Shown here: piece by piece, positions 31,489 through 39,394 of the stretch
Numbering within the stretch: the first letter of the stretch is position 1
Layout: each line of letters begins with the position of its first letter
Source of the DNA: DASQBT01 sp963746955
GTDB taxonomy: Bacteria > Pseudomonadota > Gammaproteobacteria > Burkholderiales > Thiobacillaceae
Length of the DNA stretch: 64,000 nucleotides
Reading direction: 5' to 3'
NCBI GenBank assembly: GCA_963746955.1
Contig: CAVVDR010000009.1
Span: forward strand, 1-64,000
The notes under the pieces: generated by a model
Databases searched by the model: none
Seen by the model: only the letters and a program-made list of their open reading frames with translations
Told to the model about the DNA's origin: nothing
Translations under genes and position numbers: made by a program

Positions 31489-32178
31489 TCAAACATGCAG
31501 CGTATCGATTTCACCATAGGCGTTCTTCAGCCACATCTTGACGCGTTGCCGTTCCAGTATGCCAAGCGCGTGCGCTTCGCTGTTCTGCGTGGCGGACCAG
31601 AAACTGCTGCTGTGATTGTCGATTTTGGCCATTGCGGCCTCATGCAGGCGTTTGATGCTGATGATGCGCGCGTGCAACTCGAGCGCGCGCTGTTTTTCGT
31701 CGGATGCGTCGAGCAGGTCAAAGTTGTCGCCGCGGATCTGGTTCTGGACCAGCACATAGTTGAGCCGCGAGCCGAAACGGTCCAACAGCTTTTTCAGCAG
31801 ATCGACCGAGTCCCGACCTGAATCCATCACGTGCCAATAGCTAATGGCCATTCCCATCTCACTCGATAATTCCAGAAGACCGGAGTCGTCCATCCAGCGG
31901 GTCAGCGCATCTTGCGTTTGCGCAGCGAGATCAACCAGGATGCGCCGATCAGGCGCGTTGGCCGCCGCTTCGACAATGGCATCGAGGCTTTCATACCGGT
32001 CCACCACGACGGGCGAGGCATAACCGGCGTAGAAACGCATCAGCGCGCCGTGAGACTTGTCCGTGTCAAAGCCCAGAAACGGGCGCTCGTGGTCGATCAG
32101 GTACTGCGCCAGAAGTCGAGCGACCAGCGATTTGCCGACCCCGCCCTTTTCGCCGCCGATGAAGTGGATATGCGCCAT
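31489..32178 (-). CDS. ParA/MinD-like P-loop ATPase
   Basis: A 229-residue protein with a deviant Walker A near the N terminus (GGEKGGVGKSLVARLLAQYL), a FDTDKSHG stretch typical of the A'-type motif, and VDLAAQ as the probable Walker B region. It lacks membrane-targeting or DNA-binding extensions. Members of this group include plasmid-mobilisation and chromosome-borne CobQ/MinD-like proteins of unknown task. It lies 156 bases downstream of the transglutaminase-DUF2126 fusion on the same strand, so it could be co-transcribed with it. A role as a switch for that system is possible but unsupported. Confidence 0.82.
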   Translation of the reverse strand: MAHIHFIGGEKGGVGKSLVARLLAQYLIDHERPFLGFDTDKSHGALMRFYAGYASPVVVDRYESLDAIVEAAANAPDRRILVDLAAQTQDALTRWMDDSGLLELSSEMGMAISYWHVMDSGRDSVDLLKKLLDRFGSRLNYVLVQNQIRGDNFDLLDASDEKQRALELHARIISIKRLHEAAMAKIDNHSSSFWSATQNSEAHALGILERQRVKMWLKNAYGEIDTLHV

Positions 32179-32334
32179 GATGTTGTCCGTTGAGGTGGAT
32201 CGATTAATGAAACATTGATTGTGATTCCGTCATTTCGAAGTGCGCATGGCCGTGACTGTCCGGTTGAGGCGTATATGGATGCTGGATTGCCTGGCCCTGC
32301 TCGCAATGACAACCATGATTGATGCTGCGACCGC

Positions 32335-35300
32335 TTAACGCCTGCGCAGGTCCAGCGTATGGGGGAATTCGCCTGCCGGTTCTTCCGGCGGCGGCGCCAT
32401 CGGGCCGGGCAGCGTGCCGCCGGGGAAGAAGCGTGCAAGCGGGGCGATCCATGGCGGCGGGGTAAAACTGCCGGCGGTATGGCCCCAATCCTGGAAGCGG
32501 GTGTGGCGACGTGACTCCGCCTCCACCGCGTTGACCGGAAAGGTTTCGTAGCTGCGGCCACCCGGATGAACGACGCGATAGGTGCAGCCGCCGATGGCGC
32601 GGCCATTCCAGGTGTCGATCAAGTCGAACACCAGGGGCGAATGAATGCCGATGGTCGGGTGCAGGGCCGATGGCGGCTGCCACGCACGGTAGCGCACGCC
32701 CGCGACGAATTCGCCGTGCACGCCGGTCGGCGTCAGCGGCACGCGGCGGCCGTTGCACGCCAGCACGTAACGGCTGTCGGTCAGTCCGTTCACCTTCACC
32801 TGCAAGCGTTCGACCGAGGAATCGACATAGCGCGCGGTACCGAGGCTGGTCGATTCTTCGCCGAGCACATGCCAGGGTTCGATCGCGGTGCGCAGTTCGA
32901 TCGAAATGTCGCCAATTTGCAAGGTGCCATAGCGCGGAAAACGGAATTCGAGGAAAGGCCTGAACCAATCGAGTTGGAACGGAAAGCCGGCCGCGTCAAG
33001 ATCGTCGATCACGTCTTTCAAGTCCGCCCACAGATAATGCGGCAGCATGTGGCGGTCGTGCAGCAGCGTGCCCCAGCGCACCAGGGGCTTGCGGTAAGGC
33101 TGCTCCCAAAAGCGCGCAACCAGGGCCCGTAACAGCAGCATTTGCGCCAGGCTCATGCGTGCGTGGGGTGGCATCTCGAAGGCGCGAAACTCAAGCAGTC
33201 CGAGCCGCCCCGAGGGCGAGTCCGGGGAATACATCTTGTCAATGCAGAATTCGGAGCGGTGGGTGTTACCGGTGAGATCGGTGAACAGGTTGCGCAATAA
33301 CCTGTCCACCAGCCAGGGTTGCGGGGTCTGCCCAACCGGCATTTGCTGGAAGGCGATCTCAAGCTCGTAGAGCCTTTCGATGCGCCCCTCATCGACGCGC
33401 GGCGCCTGGCTGGTAGGTCCGATGAACAGCCCTGAGAACAGGTAGGACAAGGCCGGATGGTGCTGCCAATACGTGACCAGGCTGGCGAGCAGTTCCGGAC
33501 GGCGCAGAAAAGGACTGTCGGACGGCGTCGGCCCGCCCAGTGTCACATGGTTGCCGCCGCCCGTTCCCGCATGACGGCCGTCGAGCATGAACTTTTCCGC
33601 GGCCAGGCGCGACAGCCGCGCTTCCTCATACACCATGGTCGTCGTGTCGACCAACTGCTGCCAGTTGTGCGCGGGATGGATGTTGACCTCGATGACGCCG
33701 GGGTCGGGAGTGACCGCCAGTTTTTCGATTCGGTTGTCCGACGGCGGCGGATAGCCTTCGATCGCAATGGGCAGCTTCAATTTCGCCGCCGCAGTTTCAA
33801 CCGCCGTGAGCAAATTGAGGTATTGCTCGAGCGTGTTCACCGGCGGCATGAACACAAACAAACAGCCGCTGCGCGCCTCGACCGTAAGCGCGGTGCGCGG
33901 TACCTCGACGACGGCCTTGTGCGGAACGTGCTGCGGCTGTACCCGGGTGGGCGGCGCAGGAAGCGTCAGACTGGAGAAGCGTGCGGCAATTTCGCCATGA
34001 AAATCCGGCAACGGCGGCTGCACGGCAAAGGGATCGACCTCCACCGAGGGTTCGCATTCGTCCTCCACGATCCAGTGCAGGCTGGCGAGCGGCAGGCGCA
34101 AGCCCATCGGCGAATCGCCCGGCAAGAGATACAGCCTGTCGCGCCGGGTCTCCCACGGCGCGCTCATCCAGTCATGGTCAGTCGAGCTCCAGGCCAGCGG
34201 AATCACGTAGCCGACCGGCGTATTGAGGCCACGCGACAGCTTGTTGGCCATGTCGCCTCGCAGGTTCGCCTTTTCAAGATCGGCGTGAGCCACCTCAGGC
34301 AAGAGAACATCGACATTGGGCGGCAGTTCCGCTTCCTGCAGCAGCGCGGCCAGCGCGTCCTCATAGGCAGGTTGTGCGTAGCGTGTGGCGAGCCCCAGGT
34401 GCAGCACCAAAGTTTCGGCAAAGCGAAGGGAATCGACATGCGTGTGGCCATAGTCGCGGTTGGCTTCGGCAAGCAACAGCGGGTCTTTCCACACCGGCAC
34501 CCCGTCGCGCCGCCAGTAGATCCCCAGCGCCCAACGCGGGAGCGGTTCCCCCGGATACCACTTGCCCTGACCGGTATGCAGCATTGCACCCGACCTCAGT
34601 CTGTCCTTCAGGCGCCGCACCAGCACCTCGGCGCGCTCCCTTTTGTGGCTTCCGAGCGCCGCCGTGTTCCATTCTGGTGCCTCCATGTCATCGATCGAGA
34701 CAAAAGTCGGCTCGCCACCGTGGGTCAGGCGTACATCCTGTTGCACAAGTTTCTCGTCGACCAGGCGACCGAGCGCCTGGATTGCCGCCCAGTCTTCCTC
34801 GGCATAGGGCAGCGTCACGCGCGGGTCTTCGCGGAAACGCGTCACCGTATTGGAGAACTCAAACTCGACTTCGCACTTGTCGGTCAAGCCCTCGATCGGG
34901 GCGGCGGAAGACGGCTGCGGCGTTGCTGCGAGGGGGATATGGCCTTCTCCGGCAAACAGACCCGAAGTCGGATCAAGCCCGATCCAGCCGGCGCCGGGCA
35001 AATAGACTTCCGCCCAGGCGTGAAGATCAGTGAAATCGTGCTCCGGCCCGGAAGGGCCATCCAGTGATTTCTCGTCCGCGCTGAGTTGGACCAGATAACC
35101 TGACACGAAGCGCGCGGCCAGTCCCAGGTTACGCAGGATCTGCACCAGCAGCCAGGCGGTGTCGCGGCACGAGCCCAACGCCTTGCCCAGCGTCTCCTCG
35201 GGAGTTTGCACTCCGGTTTCCATGCGCACCGTATAAGCAATATCTTTTTGCAGGCGCTGGTTGAGGGCGACCAGAAAATCGTTGCTTTGCATCCGTTCGC

Positions 35301-35706
35301 GCGGCACCTTGGCCAGCCACGCCTGCAGCAGCGGCCCAGGCGGATCGACCTCCAGATTGGGGGTGAGTTCTCGTTTCAGTGCGTCGTCATATTTGAACGG
35401 CCAGTGTTCGGCGTGCGGTTCGACGAAGTAATCGAAGGGATTGATTGCCGTCATATCGGCGATCACCTCGACGTCGACCGAAAACACGCGCGTGGTCTCG
35501 GGAAACACCAGGCGCGCCAGGTAATTGCCGAACGGATCCTGCTGCCAATTGATAAAGTGCTTCTCGGGCTTGATCTTCAGCGTGTAGGCGAGGATCGGGG
35601 TGCGCGAATGCGGGGCTGGGCGCAAACGCACGACGTGGGGGCTTAGCGTGACGTGGCGGTCGAACTTATAGACGGTGGTGTGCCGGATTGCAACTTGGAT
35701 GGACAT
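32335..35706 (-). CDS. Transglutaminase-DUF2126 fusion protein
   Basis: A 1123-residue protein. Residues 1-270 are a transglutaminase-like domain with Cys180 (LGSCRDTAW), His229 (DLHAWAEVYLPGAGW) and Asp245 (LDPTSG). The remainder is DUF2126 (COG4196), with HGGEPTFVSIDD near 325, WYPGEPLPRWALGIYWRRDG, TPDPGVIEVNIHPAHNW, TGGGNHVTLGGPTPSDSPFL, NTHRSEFCIDKMYSP and GLLEFRAFEMPP. The GGGNH and EFR blocks recall GCS2-type carboxylate-amine ligases. A peptidase and a possible ligase on one chain suggest cleavage and formation of a special amide bond. Locus A encodes the two halves as separate genes. Confidence 0.9.
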   Translation of the reverse strand: MSIQVAIRHTTVYKFDRHVTLSPHVVRLRPAPHSRTPILAYTLKIKPEKHFINWQQDPFGNYLARLVFPETTRVFSVDVEVIADMTAINPFDYFVEPHAEHWPFKYDDALKRELTPNLEVDPPGPLLQAWLAKVPRERMQSNDFLVALNQRLQKDIAYTVRMETGVQTPEETLGKALGSCRDTAWLLVQILRNLGLAARFVSGYLVQLSADEKSLDGPSGPEHDFTDLHAWAEVYLPGAGWIGLDPTSGLFAGEGHIPLAATPQPSSAAPIEGLTDKCEVEFEFSNTVTRFREDPRVTLPYAEEDWAAIQALGRLVDEKLVQQDVRLTHGGEPTFVSIDDMEAPEWNTAALGSHKRERAEVLVRRLKDRLRSGAMLHTGQGKWYPGEPLPRWALGIYWRRDGVPVWKDPLLLAEANRDYGHTHVDSLRFAETLVLHLGLATRYAQPAYEDALAALLQEAELPPNVDVLLPEVAHADLEKANLRGDMANKLSRGLNTPVGYVIPLAWSSTDHDWMSAPWETRRDRLYLLPGDSPMGLRLPLASLHWIVEDECEPSVEVDPFAVQPPLPDFHGEIAARFSSLTLPAPPTRVQPQHVPHKAVVEVPRTALTVEARSGCLFVFMPPVNTLEQYLNLLTAVETAAAKLKLPIAIEGYPPPSDNRIEKLAVTPDPGVIEVNIHPAHNWQQLVDTTTMVYEEARLSRLAAEKFMLDGRHAGTGGGNHVTLGGPTPSDSPFLRRPELLASLVTYWQHHPALSYLFSGLFIGPTSQAPRVDEGRIERLYELEIAFQQMPVGQTPQPWLVDRLLRNLFTDLTGNTHRSEFCIDKMYSPDSPSGRLGLLEFRAFEMPPHARMSLAQMLLLRALVARFWEQPYRKPLVRWGTLLHDRHMLPHYLWADLKDVIDDLDAAGFPFQLDWFRPFLEFRFPRYGTLQIGDISIELRTAIEPWHVLGEESTSLGTARYVDSSVERLQVKVNGLTDSRYVLACNGRRVPLTPTGVHGEFVAGVRYRAWQPPSALHPTIGIHSPLVFDLIDTWNGRAIGGCTYRVVHPGGRSYETFPVNAVEAESRRHTRFQDWGHTAGSFTPPPWIAPLARFFPGGTLPGPMAPPPEEPAGEFPHTLDLRRR

Positions 35707-35844
35707 GTCTCGCGATCAAAGGGACCCAGCCTGTTACCAGAGCAAGCATGATGCCAGCTTTTCTTTACAAGAAATCAGTGCGCCAACCGAGCACCGCGCG
35801 GCCTCCATTCGCCTCGGGTCGGGCGCTACATCGCGCGATCAGGC

Positions 35845-36303
35845 TCAAGCGCCGGGAAACGACGGCAGAATCTTCCTGCCCAGCCAATGATCGACGGTCA
35901 ACCGGCCGCAGCCATGCGCCACCAGGAAGGCCAGCAGCATTCCCCAGTAATAGTGATGCTGGCGTGCCAGGTCGGTAAGCTCCGGGTAAGACGCCACAGC
36001 CATGATGTTGAACAGGAATAACACCAACGCGGACAGCCGGCCGGCCAGGCCCAGCACCAGCAGCACCGGCATGGAGAGCTCGATGCCGGCTGCGAGCACC
36101 GCGGCCACCTCTGGGGGCAGCCAGGGGACGGCATATTCGTTCTGGAACAGGGCCAGGGTGGTCGGCCAGGAAGCGATCTTGGTGAGTCCCGATTTCCAGA
36201 ATACGTTTGCCACATAGAGCCGGATCAGCAGATCCACCACCGGGGAAAGGAAATTCAGGGCCCTCACGAAAGACGCATGAGCTGCCAGCAGTTTCCTCAG
36301 CAT
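35845..36303 (-). CDS. DoxX-type membrane protein of the bufferin operon
   Basis: A 152-residue protein with four membrane segments (FLSPVVDLLIRLYVANVFWKSG, VAAVLAAGIELSMPVLLVLG, LSALVLFLFNIMAVAS, YYWGMLLAFLVAHGCGRL). The FWKSGLTKI pattern near residue 38 fits the DoxX proteins that close DUF2282-DUF692-DUF2063 operons. It overlaps the preceding DUF2063 gene by seven bases, so it is part of that operon. Its job in bufferin biology is not established; a redox or quinone-linked role is a family-level guess. Confidence 0.9.
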   Translation of the reverse strand: MLRKLLAAHASFVRALNFLSPVVDLLIRLYVANVFWKSGLTKIASWPTTLALFQNEYAVPWLPPEVAAVLAAGIELSMPVLLVLGLAGRLSALVLFLFNIMAVASYPELTDLARQHHYYWGMLLAFLVAHGCGRLTVDHWLGRKILPSFPGA

Positions 36304-37079
36304 GCAAGGTCATCCATGCTGAAATCCACCACGAGGCCACGCGCTGCCAGTCCTTGCAACAGCGCGCCAAGATCTGCGCCTTCCGGCAAGGCGTCGGCGA
36401 TGGCAGACAGGGATCGCCGCTGCTGCAACGCAGCAACGAAGCGATACTCGGCGGCACCCAGAGCCTCCACGCGGATCGCATAGTCTGCGCTCCTGAACAC
36501 CAGCAGCTCCGCCCCACCCTCCGCCAGACTTACCTTTTCAGGATTCACATGACCGCGCTGATTCACCTGCCAGATCCGGTGCACCGGATAGTCCGACTGC
36601 AGCGTGCGACAGGCCGGGTGCAGATGGAAGCACAGTTGGCCGTACCCATCCGACGGCATGCGGGCGAGGCGCTCAAGGTCCAGCGGACCCGCATCGGCGG
36701 CATGAAAGGCCTCATGTACGCACCACTCTAGGCGGGCGGTGTCGGGCAGATAAGGCAGCCCGTCGGCGACCATCCCCAGCCCGGCCAAATACTCGGGGAA
36801 CTCGCGGCCATAGTCGTTCAGGTCGCCGCTGCGCGAGGCGTGACCGCGGATATAGCCGCGGGCGGCCTGCCTGAACCAGTCTTCCCCGGTCAGCCTGAGA
36901 ACCACGGGGTACAGGTCGCGCAAGGCCGCGGTCAGGTTGTGCAGGACATTGTTACGGTAGACCGCCATCCGGGCTTCCGTGGTTGGCGCATCGGAGAGAA
37001 GCCGCCGGCTGAAACCCGGAGCCGAGTCGTCAAACAAGGCGTGGGCAAACTCGGTCTGCAGCTCAAGCAGCGTCGGCAT
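36297..37079 (-). CDS. bufC: DUF2063 partner protein of the DUF692 enzyme (BufC type)
   Basis: A 260-residue protein with an N-terminal DUF2063 domain (LLELQTEFAHALFDDSA, ARMAVYRNNVLHNLTAALRDLYPVVLRLTGEDWFRQAARGYI). The C-terminal half is the winged-helix-like part seen in HvfC/BufC proteins (GAAEYRFVAALQQRRSLSAIADAL). In related RiPP systems this partner binds the precursor and presents it to the DUF692 (MNIO) enzyme. It overlaps the DUF692 gene by 17 bases and the DoxX gene by seven, a tightly coupled operon. Confidence 0.9.
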   Translation of the reverse strand: MPTLLELQTEFAHALFDDSAPGFSRRLLSDAPTTEARMAVYRNNVLHNLTAALRDLYPVVLRLTGEDWFRQAARGYIRGHASRSGDLNDYGREFPEYLAGLGMVADGLPYLPDTARLEWCVHEAFHAADAGPLDLERLARMPSDGYGQLCFHLHPACRTLQSDYPVHRIWQVNQRGHVNPEKVSLAEGGAELLVFRSADYAIRVEALGAAEYRFVAALQQRRSLSAIADALPEGADLGALLQGLAARGLVVDFSMDDLAC

Positions 37080-37926
37080 GAAAGTCCTCTTGCTGCAGCA
37101 TGATCTTCGCCTTGTCGGCCTCGCCGAGCAGCACGTCCAGAGGCGGGATATCGGTGTCCCATTCGATCAGGGTGGGGACCGGACCGAATCTTTGCAGCGC
37201 CAGCCGGTACAACTTCCACACGTCGCCATGCACCGGCTTGCCGTGGGTATCGATGAGCAGGTCCGCCCCCTGGTCGAAGCCGGCAAGATGAATTTCCTGA
37301 ACTGCCTCACGCGGGACGTTCAAGATGAATTGGGCGGCGTCGCAGCCGTGGTTCACCGCATTGACAAAGATATTGTTTACGTCCAGCAGAATGCCGCAGC
37401 CGCTGAGTTTCACCAGTTCGGCCAGGAATTGCCATTCCGGGATATCTGATGCGGCGAACTCCAGATAGCTGGAAATATTCTCGAGCAGGATCTGCCGGCC
37501 CAGATAGTCCTGGGCCTGAGACAGCTTGCGGGCGACAATGCCCAGCGCCTCCTCGGTATAAGGCAGGGGCAGGAGGTCGTTCAGATGATGGCCGCCAACG
37601 CTGCTCCAGCACAGGTGTTCGGAAACCAGGCCGGGCTGGTAGCGCTCGATCAAGATTTTAAGCCGACGCAGATGCGCCATGTCGATAGGCTCTGCCGAGC
37701 CAAGGGATAATCCCACCCCATGCAGGGAAAGCGGGTAGCGGCCGCGCAGTCGCTGAAGGAAATGATGCGGCTGCCCCCCGGCGCCAAAATAGTTTTCGCT
37801 GTGCACCTCAAGAAAACCGAGCTCCGGCAGGCGATCCAGCAACTCCCGGTAATGGGGGGCCCGCAGGCCGACCCCGACCTGCGCCGGAACCGGGGCGGGC
37901 GCGAAATTCACGCCCGCCGCATTCAC
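37063..37926 (-). CDS. bufB: DUF692/MNIO iron enzyme of the bufferin operon (BufB type)
   Basis: A 287-residue TIM-barrel multinuclear iron oxidative enzyme. Metal-ligand blocks are seen: VHSENYFG, SLHGVGLSLGS, SEHLCWSS, ILLENISSYLEF, ILLDVNNIFVNAVNHG, EIHLAGF, DTHGKP and LIEWDTDIP. MNIOs modify cysteines of ribosomal peptides, in bufferins to give thiooxazole-type copper ligands. I start it at GTG 37926, because its first bases overlap the stop of the precursor gene as GTGA and the protein then matches family N termini; an open frame to 37986 would only add residues from the other reading frame. Confidence 0.92.
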   Translation of the reverse strand: MNAAGVNFAPAPVPAQVGVGLRAPHYRELLDRLPELGFLEVHSENYFGAGGQPHHFLQRLRGRYPLSLHGVGLSLGSAEPIDMAHLRRLKILIERYQPGLVSEHLCWSSVGGHHLNDLLPLPYTEEALGIVARKLSQAQDYLGRQILLENISSYLEFAASDIPEWQFLAELVKLSGCGILLDVNNIFVNAVNHGCDAAQFILNVPREAVQEIHLAGFDQGADLLIDTHGKPVHGDVWKLYRLALQRFGPVPTLIEWDTDIPPLDVLLGEADKAKIMLQQEDFHADAA

Positions 37927-38186
37927 TTGCTCACCACCTTGCCGCCGGCAATCTTGGCGCAAGTGCCCTTGGGAACATAGATCCACGCCCCTGGATCGTT
38001 ATCCCGGCTGGCCGTGCCGGCGCACGAAGTGGTGGCCGAGGCGCAGTCGTTCTTTCCGGCTTTGGCGATGCCGGCACATTTTTCCATGTCCGCCTTGGCG
38101 GCCATGGCAGAAGTGCTGGCAAGTGTGCCTCCCAGGGCAAGAACGCCCGCAACGGCGGAATTGATGAGGAAATCGCGTTTATTCAT
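37923..38186 (-). CDS. bufA: Bufferin-type RiPP precursor, DUF2282 (BufA1 type)
   Basis: An 87-residue precursor. A long signal peptide (MNKRDFLINSAVAGVLALGGTLASTSAMAA) is followed by a core with four cysteines, Cys37, Cys48, Cys55 and Cys76. The middle pair sits in NDCASATTSCAGTAS and the end is WIYVPKGTCAKIAGGK, as in DUF2282 proteins. In bufferins the central cysteines are modified by the DUF692 enzyme and the exported peptide binds copper. The gene leads the operon; the 276 bases upstream (38187-38462) should hold the promoter. Its stop overlaps the DUF692 start. Confidence 0.93.
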   Translation of the reverse strand: MNKRDFLINSAVAGVLALGGTLASTSAMAAKADMEKCAGIAKAGKNDCASATTSCAGTASRDNDPGAWIYVPKGTCAKIAGGKVVSK

Positions 38187-38462
38187 GAGTCTCTCCTTTG
38201 CTGGTTAAACAGGTTTACCCGAAATCGGTGGTTTACCCACCTGCACAGGTGGTCGGGCCCGATAGAATAAGCTTACAGGCGTCCGGGAAAAGCTTACCGC
38301 TTGCCACCGCCTTAATCTGAAATCTGACGGCGACAGAAGACTTTGGCATGCGAACCGGCCGACATCAAGCGCTCCGTTCAGGCGTTGGCAAATCCGGGGA
38401 ATTGAAAGGCGTACTTCATGCGCGACAGCCAAGGACGGCGCGGCCAGCAGAAGTTCAGTCAG

Positions 38463-39248
38463 TCAGCTTGTGGGTGGAGTACGGAAAGGAAAAACGTGGC
38501 TCTCCCCCTCGGGCACATCCTGCGTCTCCCAAGGAAAGGGCGGCAAATTGCGCAAGGCCAGCAGCAAGCCTTCATTCCATTTTTCTGCGACGTCCCGCGC
38601 ATAGGCATCGTCTTCGTTCAGCTTGAGCTTGCGCCCGTCAACCAGCGAATCCCGGTCATAGATCAGCATTTCGACCGGCGGTCCCACGGTAATGTTGCTG
38701 CGAATGGTTGAGTTCATCGACACCAGGGCGCAGCGAGCGGCACGCTCCAGGGTCGTGTCGGGGTGTATGACCCGATCCAGGATCGGCTTGCCATACTTGG
38801 TCTCGCCGATCTGAAGGAACGGGTGCTCGCTGGATTCATGAATGTAGTTGCCTTGAGGATAGATCATGAAGATCTCCGGCGGTGCATTGCCGATCTGCCC
38901 TCCAAAAATGAAAGTCGCGTCGAAGTTGGTCCCCGCCGCATCCCGGCTCGCCTGCTGTTGCTGAACCTGCGCGTTGATCAGGCCCACATAATCGGCTGCT
39001 TCGCGCATGGTCGCAACACTCAGCAGATTGGGGATGAGGCCATCCTTGGAGTCGCTGTTGAGTTTCTTCACAACAGCCTGGGTGGTCGCCAAGTTGCCGG
39101 CCGAGAGCAGGGTAAACGTGCGTTCCCCGGGCCACGTGCAGGTATGCATCTTGGAATAGGTGCTGACATTGTCCATGCCCGCGTTGGTGCGGGAATCGGA
39201 GCAGAACACCAATCCCTGATCAACTTTTATGGCGAGGCAATAGGTCAT
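38463..39248 (-). CDS. Anbu, proteasome-type Ntn-hydrolase (copy B)
   Basis: A 261-residue paralogue of the protein at 8948-9673. The N terminus MTYCLAIKVDQGLVFCSDSRT provides the catalytic Thr after Met removal; Asp17 and Lys32 (in mature numbering) are conserved. The core FIFGGQIGNAPPEIFMIYPQGN and QIGETKYGKPILDRVI again identify Anbu. Compared with copy A it has a C-terminal extension (WETQDVPEGESHVFPFRTPPTS), the form more often seen in Anbu proteins. It lies 146 bases downstream of the gamma-glutamyltransferase gene on the same strand and 276 bases from the bufferin promoter. Confidence 0.92.
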   Translation of the reverse strand: MTYCLAIKVDQGLVFCSDSRTNAGMDNVSTYSKMHTCTWPGERTFTLLSAGNLATTQAVVKKLNSDSKDGLIPNLLSVATMREAADYVGLINAQVQQQQASRDAAGTNFDATFIFGGQIGNAPPEIFMIYPQGNYIHESSEHPFLQIGETKYGKPILDRVIHPDTTLERAARCALVSMNSTIRSNITVGPPVEMLIYDRDSLVDGRKLKLNEDDAYARDVAEKWNEGLLLALRNLPPFPWETQDVPEGESHVFPFRTPPTS

Positions 39249-39394
39249 CGTTCTATCTCAGCGGAACTTACAGCCAAGACTTTACCCCAAGTTCTCCGCG
39301 TCACGAAGGGCGAGCTTCCCGTTGGCCCATGTTGATGCTCCGCACGGGAAAGTATCTATGCTCTATTTCCGTGCGCAGAAAGTGCAGATAGGTC

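Noticed and set aside
33457..35067. A 536-codon plus-strand frame within the DUF2126 fusion gene.
   Set aside because: It is antisense to a well-conserved protein; its composition (Arg/Gln/His-rich) is typical of shadow frames.
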